Shown here: positions 25,701-41,482 of the stretch, one piece after another | How the letters are laid out: every line of letters starts with the position of its first letter | How positions within the stretch are numbered: the first letter of the stretch is position 1 | NCBI GenBank assembly: GCA_019321725.1 | Contig: JAGSPU010000484.1 | Coordinates: forward strand, 1 to 64,000 | Reading direction: 5' to 3' | DNA from: Paulownia fortunei | Lineage: Eukaryota > Streptophyta > Magnoliopsida > Lamiales > Paulowniaceae | DNA: 64,000 nt | The notes under the pieces: model-generated | What the model saw: only the letters and a program-made list of their open reading frames with translations | Told to the model about the DNA's origin: nothing | Databases searched by the model: none | Program-made: the position numbers and the translations under genes

Positions 25701-26982
25701 ATTCAAGTTCATGGCATGCAAAAGGGGAATTCAGGTCTGATAATCAACAACCAAGAAATGTGTCATAATGCATATTTTAGAATATTATTCTCCTCAGAAA
25801 TGCTCATCAACAGCCCATGCCACCACCCACTTTACCAGGTTATGCAATAACTCTTGAATAGGGTTTATGAAGTTATTTACACTTATTACCAAGCCATCTT
25901 ACTGAATCTACATAGATATGTTGCTTCAGCAGTGTATTGTATAGCATTGAACAAATCTTTGACAGTAAAATTAACATGAATTTTCACCTGTATCATTGAT
26001 GACAGTGGGGACACCCCACTCAAAATTAGCTAAGAAGCTTGAGCATAAACTAGTCATTAGTAAAATAACTATCTGTTAACAGAAGAAAAGAATAACCATA
26101 TGAGATTTATTTGAAACCAACTGAATGTAAGTGAATACATCAGAAATTTATTTCCTCTTTCATAGTTGTTTTCTGGTGGGGGGGGGGGGGGGGGGGGGAA
26201 GCTATAAGCCAATCAAAGGGAGATAATACTACAGCATAAGCTAGATCTGATCATTAATATGAAAGCAAATGATAAAAAAAGATTGAAGAACTTTACCAAT
26301 CATAGTCGTGCTTTCCTCCATCAGCTGACGACAATAACTCATCCAATCCACTCTTCCCCTGTTTCGCTGATCCAATTGAGAGTCTCCCCAATTTGACCGA
26401 CACTAAACACGTAAAGCACTCCGAATTAGGGAGAAAAGATGAAAACAGCTAAAACAAAAGGAAAAAACAAAGGTAACAATTTACAGATACGAATGACGCA
26501 TAAGGATAATAGAGACACCAAAGAAAATCCAGCATTCGTTCAGTGGACTGCAGATTCACCGATTGCATAGTAGAAAAGGAAACCGCAGGCACGACGTCGT
26601 TTCGTACTAATCACTAACGCACTACGTATTATTATTAACAGATAATGCCAAAAACAGAGAGAAAAGAAAAAGGATGTTTTGGCGCGGATTCTTAAAATCA
26701 ATTCTAATCAGGTCCACTAATCACCACCTCCCCACATTTAAGGAGATTCGACAGAATAGAGGGAGAAAAAGAGATAATAACGTGTTTGAGATGGTGATGA
26801 GTACCATCGGACTCGTCGGAGGGGGCGACGGAGAGACTGCGGCGGCTTTTGGAGAAGAGATCTAAATTATCATCGGCGGAATCCTTGGAATTAGGAACTC
26901 CGTTGAGGCTGAGGCCACGGCGGTGGTTGAGCGGAATATTGCGGCCGCCACCGATGACAGATTCCCTCAAGGTCCGATTCAT
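22771..26982 (-). CDS. Basic Ser/Pro-rich protein (At3g08670/At2g40070-like, BPP type)
   Basis: Five exons: 26805-26982, 26297-26402, 25105-25228, 23923-24819 and 22771-23145, together 1680 nt and 559 residues, with an intact frame. The start is MNRTLRESVIGGGRNIPL. Exons 1-3 hold short conserved motifs (RRSLSVAPSDESD, DELLSSADGGKHDYDW, LLTPPGTPLVPSS). Exon 4 (residues about 136-434) is low-complexity, basic, with many copies of SRPSTPT/TRPSTPS-like units and GRSLTNGRG. The acidic end finishes with FELLPEPFDPL. Relatives are annotated as serine/arginine repetitive matrix-like or basic proline-rich proteins; some Arabidopsis BPPs bind microtubules, which would fit the basic, disordered SxP-rich region. 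That function is inferred. It has no membrane segment or enzyme fold. Confidence 0.9.
26178..26198. repeat. Poly-G run of 21
   Basis: Twenty-one consecutive G in intron 2 of the Ser/Pro-rich gene. The exact length is unlikely to be reliable in sequence data. Confidence 0.9.
26591..26600. promoter_or_regulatory. Palindrome ACGACGTCGT, copy 1
   Basis: Perfect 10-bp palindrome with a GACGTC core (bZIP C-box type), inside intron 1 of the Ser/Pro-rich gene about 390 bp from its ATG. Confidence 0.4.
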
Positions 26983-27185
26983 GGGTATCAGTAGGTATGG
27001 AAACTCAGAAAAGGAAGGGCAGCATATCTAGTGTGGAGTAGTCTAGTAGAGAAGAGAAAAAGGGGGTAGAGAAGAGTAAGAGGAAAAAGCACGTAATGCG
27101 TGGGTGGTGAGAGAGGGAGGAAAAAATGGTGAAGGAAACGGAGTCACGAAACAAGACTTTTTCGTTTGTCATGCTAAATAATTGT

Positions 27186-27195
27186 ACGACGTCGT
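27186..27195. promoter_or_regulatory. Palindrome ACGACGTCGT, copy 2
   Basis: Same perfect 10-mer as at 26591, here about 200 bp upstream of the ATG of the Ser/Pro-rich gene, in the expected promoter or leader. Confidence 0.45.
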
Positions 27196-28559
27196 CAAAT
27201 GATGACTCGTGTGTGCTTCATTGGATATAGATATATTAGATCTGTATGTATTGATTGAGTTGGATAGTAAGAAGTAAGAACAGGATGATGAGTGGCGAGT
27301 TGAGGAGTGGAGAGAGGCAAGCGCATGTTCGGTGATAGTAAAAAATACACCAGAAATACAGACAACAGCCTGTGTTCTCCATTACTTTTTTTTTCTCTTT
27401 TCTTTTTCTTTTCTTCTTCTTCTTTTTTTTTTCTTTGTTTTATTGCTATTTGAAGAAGACAGGTGATGAACCAATTGATCACGAGATAGCGAACAAGTAA
27501 TCTGGAATCATGAAATTCATCACTATATTCTTCTAACTACACAAATAGGGTTAAATTCCATAAATATATTACCAAATTGCTAAAAACTCTTTTATGTTTA
27601 AAAAAAAAAAAAAAACTCAAACCCCCGTTTGTTTTGTCCGTCACAAATTGATGGAGATTATGACTCACGCGCTGGCTGTATTATCTTTTCATTCTAAATT
27701 GAACATGTAATTAACTAATATTACATTCTTTTATGTTGTACAAAAATTGAAACTTTTTCTACTATTCTTTTATTCTTAGTTAGAGTCAAACTGCACTGCC
27801 CGTCCCCCCACCCCCGCAGGTAAGGGCCTCAGTTTTAAGTCATAACACTTTTTTAAACATTTTTTTTTTTTTAATTAACCAAAACTAGTTCTTATTGTTT
27901 GTCTTTTTCTTTCTTTCTTTCTTTGTTTTTTTTTTTTTTTTTTTGGTTAGAATGTCCTCGGCTTCTACAAATCCAGTTTTAAAACAAATGAGATACTTGA
28001 TATGAGTAACAAGAACTCTTAAGTGTCATTACGCAAAAAAAAAAAAAAAAAGACTGCCATTAGGGTTGTTAAGAAACTGAGGGCTAATTGTTCTGCAATT
28101 GTAGAACAAACTATTTTTGTTGGTTAGACCTTGTGATTGTTTTTAATTAGGACAAAATTCACATTCAAGCTCACTCCAAATACCAGAAGCAGAAGAAGAG
28201 GTTGAATCCAACATAGCAGGGATGGAGTAGAGGTTTGCATAACTAATATCCATTTGCCAGGAATTGACATGAAAAAATGAAGCATTTAGAGGCAAATCAA
28301 GGAATGATTAAAGCATTATATATGTGTGGCTGTATTTGTATAATTAGTTGCTATATTGAAGTAGATTATTCAATAAATATGCTCAGTCCTTTTCAATTTC
28401 AGTCATGGATGCTCATTTGGTTAAATATATTTTGTTTTGTACCATTTAGTGTGCAACATATCCATACGAAGAATCTAAGACAGACTAATATATAACACCA
28501 TAAAATAACTTAACAAAATATTATCCTATATCATCAACATATCAGAACAATTCAAATGA

Positions 28560-29260
28560 ACAACCCGATTCCATCAATTTTTTCATTTCTTGCATGCCCC
28601 CTTGAAATTCCCCTTAAAGTGGTTATACATATGGCTCAAGCTGTGGAGCAATATGTTGCCATTGCCTCAATCAAGCCCTTCTGCATGTCAAATATAAATT
28701 CCCAGTCCTTTACATCATGTGATCCGTTGTCCCCGAGCAACAGATTTAAGAACCACTCCCATCTCTCATACTTCTCAATCTCAAAATAAGCCATCGCAAT
28801 GGATAAATGTTATCATTCCCATCTCTATCAATGGCTGCCAAACCATGCCCCCCTTATACAACATATCCCTTGTGGAAAACATCCATCAAGCCCAATTAAT
28901 GGTCTGCAGCCATCTAAAAATCATTTCCTCAGCCCTCTCAAATGGAGGAAGTACGTACATTCTTTGCAATATAATCTATCCACATTTAACACCAAAGTAC
29001 TTGTTGGATTGTGTTTCTCAACATGCAGTTACATGAATATTCACAAAGCCTTGCGTACTGTTATTTTATGTGTCCCTCCAATTGGTCAACAACATACCTC
29101 TTGGCCCTATGCACTTTGTGCAAGCTACGTACATTCAAAACTGAATCTATTTGCTTCTCTTGTTTTCCAATGACTCCAAACCAACTCATTAGTATGACTA
29201 TCTCTGACACTGTTTTCTTCAATATACACTTGTAGTTGGGCTGTGAGAAGGGGGGCCTGG
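28560..29260 (-). mobile_element. Decayed Mutator-like (MULE/MuDR) transposase remnant
   Basis: Read on the minus strand in shifting frames, the order matches a MULE transposase: SLHKVHRAKRYVVDQLEG, QYARLCEYS, NPTSTLVLNVD, FLDGCRPLIGLDGCF (first catalytic Asp), DGNDNIYP, IAMAYFEIEKYERWEWFLNL, FDMQKGLIEAMATYC (second Asp) and HMYNHFKGNFKG. Several frameshifts and stops separate the pieces, for example one base lost between the YP and IAMAY parts. Only the central transposase core is present. I could not find the N-terminal DNA-binding part, a convincing zinc knuckle, terminal inverted repeats or a target duplication, so this is a dead fragment. Confidence 0.85.
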
Positions 29261-30042
29261 CTTTCCACACCTTTTAACTTCCTTTATTTGATGAAACTTT
29301 TGATCGATTCGCACAAGAAAAATATGAATCATTGAGAAGATGGCTTGAGGTAAAATGAAATATGAAAAAAATTAATTTACAATTGCTTTGAGTATGAAAG
29401 GCATAATGGGTAATTCATTAATAAACTTAAACGCGTTATGGTTGACTGACAGAAAAGGCACGTGTGGATTATTTTAAAAAATATGGGGTATTTTTTTTTT
29501 AACATGCGAGGGGTTTAGAGAGTTTAGCAAAATATAGGGGTTTTTTTATGCAATTAACCCTGCACAAATATATGGGGTATGTTGATAAAATGAATGGTGT
29601 AATTAATGCATTCTCTTGTGTTTGTGAGTAGTAAGTAATACTATAGGATTGAAAATGTGGGAAATAAGGATGGAGAAAGGGGGGTAGTGATGGGGCAGCT
29701 CTACCAAACTGTGGCCCATTCTAAATACTACATATCACTGTGTACAGATCTTGGATCTTACAATTATTTTAGCAAGCATCATCTGCCATGATGTTTGGAC
29801 CCTAAGCTATGTGGTTACTGAATCATTATCACTATCTGCCAATGATTTTTCTTCCTCATCCATTCATTTAGCTATTGGACACCATTCTCACCTCAAATTC
29901 TATGATGCACCTTTTTATAACCACAACTTATATATATGATTAAACATAGTTTAGTCAATTGGGCAACCACCTAACTAAAAGGGGGTACTTGCTGTTCCTT
30001 AATCCTTATTCATTATTCACTTTAACTAGTCCCATGCTGGGT

Positions 30043-30058
30043 GGGGGGGGGGGGGGGG
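30043..30058. repeat. Poly-G run of 16
   Basis: Sixteen consecutive G in intergenic DNA. Confidence 0.9.
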
Positions 30059-32599
30059 AGAAAAAGCAAGAGTTTTAAACTTAAGGAGAGGGGCTTTCAA
30101 AAGGCTAATGAAGTCGAATCAAAATTTTTGTTATAGTTTTGATGTCACGTTTTCTGTCTTGTATGTATTAGTAAGTGTCCTATTTTTAATTTTTTTTTCA
30201 TAGGATTGGATGTATACTTTTCACTAAATGCAAGAATAGACGCATACAGAAAAATAATAAATAAATAAATAAATAACAACATTAGTAAACATCTATTGAA
30301 ACAATTTGATTGTTACTTTAATTTATTTGATTGATGATGACAGACCAAATTAATATATGGTGGTCGAAAGTTGAAAACCAATTATATACATGTATGATGT
30401 GTGTGCGTGTGTATATATATATATATATATTAATGAGTGTTGAGAGATTTTAGATAAACCACATTAAATAATGGAGTAGGATTTGGTGTAGAAGTCAAAA
30501 AAGGAGTGCGCGGCCCAGAATTTCATATTAATGACCAGTTGTGGCGGGTAAGAACATATAACACCAGTATTACTGAAGCCACTGCTTTAAATAAATAATA
30601 GAGGAAGGCAGTAGCCACTGCTTGCTTCTGTGCCAAGTTTTCAAAGAAAGTAAACCAACACACAAACAAGGTTTGAAATTCCCTTTTTTTGCATTTTCCT
30701 GTATAATAGTAATGTGTGTGCGTTATAAATAATAATATTTTATATAAGAATGGAAAATGAGAGGGTTAGCACTTAGTAGCAAGCAGGCAGCCCACCTTGA
30801 TGTATAGAGCAGTAGAGTGAATTAATGGGCCCAACTAAGATATTGATGTGGGAGTGGTATCATCTTAATTAAACTTTTTTTATTTCACCTTCCAGTTGCT
30901 ATCAATTATTCTTTTAGGTTGAAATTCAAAGCTTCAAAACCCCAACATCATAGGACAATACAGCAGTTTGAGTGCTTTTGAATAATTAATTAAACCCACG
31001 TTGTATTCAAACTCTGCTTCACTTATCTTCGGCTGCTCTCATATTTTTCTAAAACTAATTTTATATTAAGAAATAAGTCGATTTAAGCAAAAGCTTCTAC
31101 TAAAGAACACAAAGTGTATGATATTTAATAAAGGACAGACTGAGTCGTATATTTTGATATTATTGACATGTATATAATTTGATAAATATAGCCAAGGGGC
31201 TGGTGGTAAAAGTGCCACTTGATATGTTGTTCCCCTCTATGAAAAAAAAAAAGGGTGGGGGGATGCTTCTAATTAGAAGATCATATGCCCAATATCCTCA
31301 AATATAAATGGGCCACGCTCCTAATATAAATAAATGTATGTGTTATCAATGAAGCCTAGTACATGATAGTACATGAGAGAAAAAGATGCGTGGGAGATGA
31401 TGTATGGTCCATCATGCTCCGGCATATGTCAAAACCATGTCCATGTATTTTGGAAAAAAAAAAAAGCAAAAAAACATTCAATAGAGAAAAGGAGAGCATT
31501 AAAAATGATGTATCATGTATGGTTCGATAGTGATTTTTCTCAACTTTGAAGTTTGATGCCTACCTCTCAATACATTTTAGTTTTTCAAGGAATAGTTTCC
31601 GATATCTTGTGATCTACCAAGACCAGGTTAAGAGTCCAATGTGTATGTATTAATTAATTGGTGAAGGTTGTGCTCGTAAAATTTCCCAGGAAAACCATAA
31701 ACCATCCAACAAGGTAAATATATATATACGGAATATCAAAGAGATGGGGACATGTCACTGGCAGGGTGCGACCTACCCACCCTGGGTGGCTACAGGGAGT
31801 GGGACTTTAAAGTTGCAACAGCATGTGCAGCGAGCGAGTCACCACATTATTAAACAGACTATCATGTAGATTTTATTCACATGGAAGGGGAGCCCCACTC
31901 GGGAGAATCTGCGGAGCAACACAAACTCTTCCTTTCAAGTAAAGATGACTTCAAACCAACCCTTATTTGTTATGGATGTTATACTCTTGGGAAATAAATC
32001 ACTAAAATGTTGCCGAGATGCATGCATCCATTCCATTTCACAAGAAAAAATGAAGACCAATACACTGGACACAGACCCCCTCCATGCTTTTTTTTTTTCT
32101 TTTTTTATGACTTGTGTTGATTGAGATTTAAGCCCACGCACGCACGGCATTTTACCCCACCATATGTTGTGCCACACACACTCCCAACTCATTCCTTCTC
32201 ACTGCTCACAATTATACCTTTAATACTTATATATGTCAAAATCTCACCACACACACCATCCACCATTTCTTGCGCACATAAATTGGATGCGCAAGTAATT
32301 CTCCAGCAAAAATAAAAAATAAAAAAATTGAATGATATTTCTACGGTTAAGATGAAGCTTTTCTTGATTGACGAATTACAGAAGAAACTTCCCATGTGCG
32401 AAGGGAACAAAAGAAATGGTCTTTACCCAAACCACTTTTTAGCCAACTTTGTGAACAATAATAGTTTGATGATCATCCATAAAATTCAACCAGACACAAA
32501 CAAATATTGTAGATGTATCAATCTAAAAATAGCATCATATTCAATATGCCCCAACTGGAAATCCATATTAACACAAGAGATACATTTAGTAAAGTCCAA

Positions 32600-36020
<3,421 letters not shown>

Positions 36021-36129
36021 TGTCGCTTTTGCTTCTGCTTCCGGTTATGGTTTTCTGTGTTCCTTCTTTGGGTCTCTGCTTGCTGCCTTGCTGGAGAAGA
36101 AATGGTAGAAGGAGAAGGAATTTTGGATT

Positions 36130-36165
36130 TGGGCTGGGGGACTTATGGGCCTCCATTTTTGGGCC
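36130..36165. promoter_or_regulatory. Three site II elements (TGGGCY) upstream of RPT3
   Basis: TGGGCT at 36130-36135 and TGGGCC at 36146-36151 and 36160-36165 lie 110-145 bp upstream of the RPT3 start codon. Site II elements bind TCP factors and are typical of plant housekeeping gene promoters. Confidence 0.55.
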
Positions 36166-37397
36166 AAATTCTATATCAGTATTGGGTTGTGGAACTTGCG
36201 TAAATGAGACAAGTATTTCATAGTGGGGCTTGCAGAGGATCGATGAACCCAATTACAATTAAAATTCCAAGAGGGGGAGGCCTATTATTCAATGCTAACA
36301 ATTAACAGTGCCTTTGTCTGTTAGATTTTGTTTGAAACGTGGATATTAATATACTTTGGATACTAAAAGTAATGATTGTATTTAATTAGTCTCAAGTGAT
36401 TGTAGTTAATTAGTATTTCAATCTTGATATGTATAGAATGACGCAATTAATTGTTTTTTTTTTTTAATAAAAAATAAAAATAAATAAATAACAATGCCGT
36501 CAGTATGCATTCATTGATCTATGTTTTATGTTGAGGACAGAATGCAAATTAATGCAGGTGAGGTTGAAAAGATGAGTGGTTGTTGTATAAGGCGTAATCC
36601 ACAGTCGATGTGAATATAAATAGTGGTAGATCATAGCATACAATAAATAATTATAAATAGTAACTTGTTAGAAAGTGGAGATGTAGTGACTTGATTTATC
36701 CACTATAAGTAGTTATTAGCACCATTAATTGTGAGTGAGAGAATCTTCAAGATTTCACCTTTTGAATTCTATGGAAGATTACTGTTTCTAATTGGCCATC
36801 TCTATTTCTAGACTAATACAGCGGTGGGTGATCAAATTAAATATTTGTCAATTTTTAGCTGACTTTTAATTGAAATTTACCTAATAACAATTTCATATAT
36901 ATATATATATATACATATATATTTGAATTTAAAAGTTCTGTTTCAAATTCAAAAAAAAATATAATTACATGCACTTTGCCTTGCTACAAAATAAATTTCC
37001 TGATGTGAAATTTACACCAATGGAATTGCTGATAGTGCTAATGCAATTTATTCTCAGTTCAAATTATATATTTGATGACGATCACCTATCATTTTCATGT
37101 CTCAAAGTCAAAGAATGGATCGGATCATATTATATGATTTAATGGTGCATCTTCCTTTTTTCACTTTTTTGGGTCAATTTATGGATGTGACAAAATAAGT
37201 GTGTATAGAAAGATGGAAATGAACCTGTTGTGGGCGTTTCAAGAATATATTTATAATAAATAAATGGGGACAACCAAAAATTCGCCACTCAATAAACTAA
37301 AGTGGATAGTAAATTTCAACCAGTGGATGATGGATAAAACTCCTCTAATTGGTTGGACCGCTGTATGTGCACCCATACCTAATATTCTACCATTTAT

Positions 37398-37450
37398 CAT
37401 ATATATATATATATATATATATTATACACACACACACACACACACACACA
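37398..37450. repeat. (TA)n followed by (CA)n microsatellite
   Basis: About twelve TA units (37398-37421), then about twelve CA units (37426-37450). Confidence 0.95.
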
Positions 37451-38421
37451 AGTTCATGGGATGATGGGTAGTGAAGTCATCATCATCATCAGAGCATCTT
37501 GTTCTAATATCTCCCTCATTTGCATAATCGAATTGGGCCTAAAAGTTCATTCCCTTTTATTTGTTAGTATTATTATTATAGAGTTTTGGCACCCTGGTCC
37601 TGTAAATATATATTATAGTTTCTTGACAAGGAGCACTCATTTTGAGAGTGATTAGTTATTTCAACAAAAAAGCAAAAAATTTTTGTTATATTTTCCCAAC
37701 TCTGGATTTAGATATAATAGACAAAGCTTCTCACATTTGAGAGTTTCTTGTATCCTTTCATTCTCCAGCACACCGTCTTTAATTTTGCTCCATCATTAAG
37801 TTAAATTCATTAGTCCTAGTTTTAAATGTGTTCTTTTTTGAGTTCTCAGTATTGAAATCCACGGTGATATAAAATGTAATATAATAGATTTATTATTTTT
37901 ATGGTGTAAAATTTAGTTTCACATATCTTAGTTTATTTTTCTGGTCTAAACTTATATTCCACACTCACTCTTTAGACTCATGATACATATCCATGAGATA
38001 ATGTGATATTGAATAATTTAATGGAAGTTATCCTATCAACATATGTTATGAATTCAGTAAGGGAAGTGAAATACAAAAAAATAGAATAATTTGTATATAT
38101 ATTTTTATGTTGACATACATAAAATCATGTCCTGGACAGTTGCTCAAGTAAAAGGTAAATGAAGCATTAAAAAAAAAAAAAAAAAGAGGTAGAGAGTTTG
38201 GGTTGGCAGCATAATTGATAGGCAATCAATTGCAGTTAAGACCCTGGAGGAATGCATGTTTTCAAAATAGGCAACAAAAGAATCAAATAGGGTCCTGACT
38301 TGTGAGTCCAGTCCAGGTTCTATAATTCCCACTTCTCTAGAGTTGATACTTGATATATATATATATATGTATGTATATATGTGCCTTCTGACGCCAACGC
38401 CACTAATTGGGAATGGCCGAA

Positions 38422-38490
38422 TGCCCATTGCCCATTGCCCATTGCCCCGCCCCGCCCACCTCACCCTTTTAATATTCCCCCCCCCCCCCC
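38422..38490. repeat. GCCCATT triplet repeat and poly-C run of 14
   Basis: GCCCATT is repeated three times at about 38422-38443, followed by GCCCCGCCCCGCCCACC and, at 38477-38490, fourteen consecutive C. This is the most GC-rich spot of the intergenic region. Confidence 0.8.
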
Positions 38491-38574
38491 TCCCTTTTTT
38501 TTTTCTTTTATTATTTCTTGTCCCCCGTCTCACTCTTATAATTACCACTCATCATGCCTATGTATGTATGTGTA

Positions 38575-38596
38575 TGTGTGTGTGTGTGTGTGTGTT
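38575..38596. repeat. (GT)n microsatellite
   Basis: About eleven GT units. Confidence 0.95.
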
Positions 38597-40183
38597 TTCT
38601 TTTAATAATCAACTGTATGTTATTAATTCATGCCAGGTAGATAGATAGATAGATATATTGATGAGATATGGCGGCAGTGGCACCACAAAATCTGATGATG
38701 ATCAACCCGATTCTTGTTTGCCCTTGTTCAAATTGAGATAATTTTGTGCGTAATGATTGAGTTTTCACATCCAGCTGAAAAGTCGATACTATTCCCACAT
38801 TTGGAAATTTCATAAAGTAGCTACACCCTACTCTACTATGCTCTTAACAACATAAACGTATTTTTATTAATAATGTCAGGCAATGCGATTAATTCATTCA
38901 CCAGTCACCACGCTTCTTTGCTGCCACCTGATCATCTTCTTTCCACATGATACGCAAGTCATTTGTGCCTGCCGGCCTTTTCCAACCTCTTTCCTGATTT
39001 CTTCCTAGAAGAAACCTAAACTCGCGGAACATCCAAAGGCTGCTTGAATGGTATTTATTGTATATGAAAATCAGCCTCCTGCAAAAATGTACGTTTCAAA
39101 CGCACAAAAAATGAAAAGAGAAAATAATTCAATACCATTGAATATATATAAATCGCATGTGGGTTTGGACGAGGCATATCACACAAAATCTTGAATCTTC
39201 AACTCATGCATCACTATCTTTTTTTATTTATTTTTGGTGTCTTTCGTTTTCCCATTGTCAAATTGTACCTACTCCACACACGACTTCAATAATGATAAAA
39301 CTATATTTAAGTACTCGTCCAATGTAGCTACACATATAAATTGTAGTGTTTTAGTTGAGAAATCTCTTTCTTCAACACAGTTAATATATTATCAGTTTGC
39401 CAAAAAATTGTCCAACTAAAATCCTGGAAAAAACTTGTCCAAACTGAAATTTCAACAGCTAGCATGAAAATTATGACTTCAGTTCTACATACACTGAATG
39501 CTTCCTCTTCTGTGGTTTAGCCGGGCAGGTGGATCTACATATACATATTGAATTTCAATTCACAAGTTATGCTAATACTTGGTCCATTTTTGCTTGAATT
39601 TACATTGTGTAATTCTCATTTTTAGTTTATTTGGACAAGGAAAATAATTTAATTTACATCTGTTCCTTGTTTGTTGTTGGTCTTTTTTTTTTTTTTTTTG
39701 GAATTTTGGTAAGAGTCCAAGCACGGAGCTTAAACAATAATGAAAATGGCAACACTTTTTAGGGCAGTGGAATTCATAATAATTTCTTCTTCTCCACCTT
39801 TCCATGCTTGCATCCAGCACTAAATTCATCCAAAAATTGTTTAACAATTGCGTATGCTTCGTACACTAGGATTTATAAAATTCCAATTTGTGGATTCATC
39901 ATCCAATTAATTAGAGTTGACGAAGGAGAGAAAATAAAAATTAATGGAGCAGCCACGTGTAGGTGCGCCAAAAAAAAGTTAGCGTACCTGGACTCTACTT
40001 CTTCCTATAAAATCACGACATTATTTTTATCATTTTTTGGTTCCATTAGTTTCTCAGAAATTCCCGATAGGAACAACCCCTCTTGGCGTTCATCATCACC
40101 ACACCAGCTACCTCCCATTGACTGCCCTTTGGTCTTCGTCAATATTCTCATGGTATTTCTAATTAATTCTCTACTTTCTGTCC

Positions 40184-40205
40184 TATATATATATATATAT
40201 ATATT
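40184..40205. repeat. (TA)n microsatellite near the phosphatase gene start
   Basis: About eleven TA units, 300 bp upstream of the phosphatase start codon. Confidence 0.95.
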
Positions 40206-40344
40206 ATATTGCAATTCTTCTCCAAATTAAATCTTTATTAGCTTTGTGTTCGTCTGCATGCATGTCTGCTTCATTCATCCTCTCCAATTCAAGTGCGACA
40301 CTAAGTTTTATCAGCTCCTTCATTAATTTTCTCATCCTTTGCGA

Positions 40345-40347
<3 letters not shown>

Positions 40348-40375
<28 letters not shown>
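40348..40375. repeat. (CA)n microsatellite near the phosphatase gene start
   Basis: About fourteen CA units, 130 bp upstream of the phosphatase start codon, probably in the leader or a leader intron. Confidence 0.95.
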
Positions 40376-40378
<3 letters not shown>

Positions 40379-40504
40379 CTTTTGATTATTTCATAATTTA
40401 GTATGGGTTAGAGTCGGGATTAATTCATCTTGAATTTATTTTTAATGTTTTTTTTGCTGGGTATAGGATTGTTGATTGATTGTGTATATATGATTGTATC
40501 GACG

Positions 40505-41482
40505 ATGCAACGAATAAGGGAAGCAGTGGTGTTGGTATTCTTGGCGATGTGCTCAAAGGCAGTGAACTCAATGCCGTACTGGTGGTGGCCAAGCGATACG
40601 GCGGAGGCGTCGGGCTACTGCTTGAGCTGGCGGCTGGCGGTGGAGGCCAACAACATTAGAGCGTGGCGGACAGTCCCGACTCATTGCTTGCGCCACGTGG
40701 AGGCCTACATGATTGCTGGGCAGTACCAGCGGGACGTCAGCCTCATTGTGGACAATATTTGTAGCTACATTGATACCATAACTCTCTCAAACGATGGTTT
40801 GGATGCTTGGGTTCTAGACGTGGACGATACCTGCATTTCCAACCTCTTTTACTACAGAGGGAAGCGTTATGGGTATGTTGGTTTAATTGATATGAATCAC
40901 GACTCATGACTCATGAGAGAATTATGCAGTACACTAGCTTTTTTTCTTTTCTTTTTTTTTTTTTTTTTGTGGGAATATTTCTGGCCCAAGATCATGTATA
41001 ATTGTGATTTTGTTTTTACAATTTTGTAGGTGTGAACCATTTGATCCATTGGCATTTAAGGCATGGGCTTTGAACGGAGGGTGCCCAGCAATTCCTGATG
41101 TTCTCAGATTGTTCAACAAGTTGATCCAAACCGGGTTTAAGGTATTCCTGGTTACGGGCAGGGATGAAGAAACACTTGGGCCGGCCACCACCGAGAATTT
41201 GTACAACCAAGGATATTTTGGATATCAACGTCTCATTTTAAGGTACCTATATACGTAATATTTCTTTTCTATTTCCTCCTTATAACTTATATGTGTGTGT
41301 GTAGGAATGTTGCGTACAAGGGTCAAAGCGCGATAACGTACAAGTCGGAGATACGGAAGCAATTGGTAGGAGAAGGATACAGAATATGGGGGAACGTAGG
41401 AGATCAGTGGAGTGATCTTCAAGGAGAGTATGCGGGCAATCGCACCTTTAAGCTCCCTAATCCCATGTACTTTATCCCTTGA
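40505..41482 (+). CDS. HAD superfamily IIIB acid phosphatase / vegetative storage protein-like
   Basis: Three exons, 40505-40872, 41030-41242 and 41305-41482, total 759 nt and 252 aa with an intact frame. Residues 1-22 are a signal peptide, so the product is probably secreted or vacuolar. HAD motifs are all visible: motif I DVDDT at residues 105-109, motif II VTGRDEE, and motif IV GNVGDQWSDL. The second Asp of motif I, the general acid of active plant acid phosphatases, is present. Relatives hydrolyse phosphate monoesters or serve as vegetative storage proteins induced by jasmonate, wounding or phosphate status. In-frame ATGs also exist at 40490 and 40445; 40505 is preferred because it gives the best signal peptide. 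Confidence 0.92.

Larger units (their letters stand above)
26983..32599. other. Intergenic region between the Ser/Pro-rich gene and RPT3
   Basis: About 5.6 kb. The first few hundred bases are upstream of the Ser/Pro-rich gene, with CT-rich and T-rich tracts near 27390-27440. The MULE transposase remnant (28560-29260) is the only coding-like content. The rest is AT-rich with a 16-G run at 30043-30058 and a (TA)n near 30412-30430. The end should hold the RPT3 3' UTR. Confidence 0.5.
36021..40504. other. Divergent intergenic region between RPT3 and the acid phosphatase gene
   Basis: About 4.5 kb. The first 200 bp hold the RPT3 leader/promoter. The middle is AT-rich with several microsatellites and a small GC-rich block at 38420-38490. 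From about 39900 it should be promoter and leader of the phosphatase gene, with a G-box CACGTG at 39954-39959. No further gene was found. Confidence 0.5.

Noticed and set aside
28719..29173. Plus-strand open frames of 105 and 124 codons
   Set aside because: They are shadows of the decayed MULE transposase on the opposite strand.
31730..31860. Short GC-rich stretch considered as a small RNA or tRNA gene
   Set aside because: No cloverleaf, A/B box pair or convincing hairpin could be read by eye.
38144..38548. 134-codon minus-strand open frame rich in Lys, Gly and Arg
   Set aside because: It is generated by poly-C/poly-T tracts and the GCCCATT repeat; no domain and no splice support.
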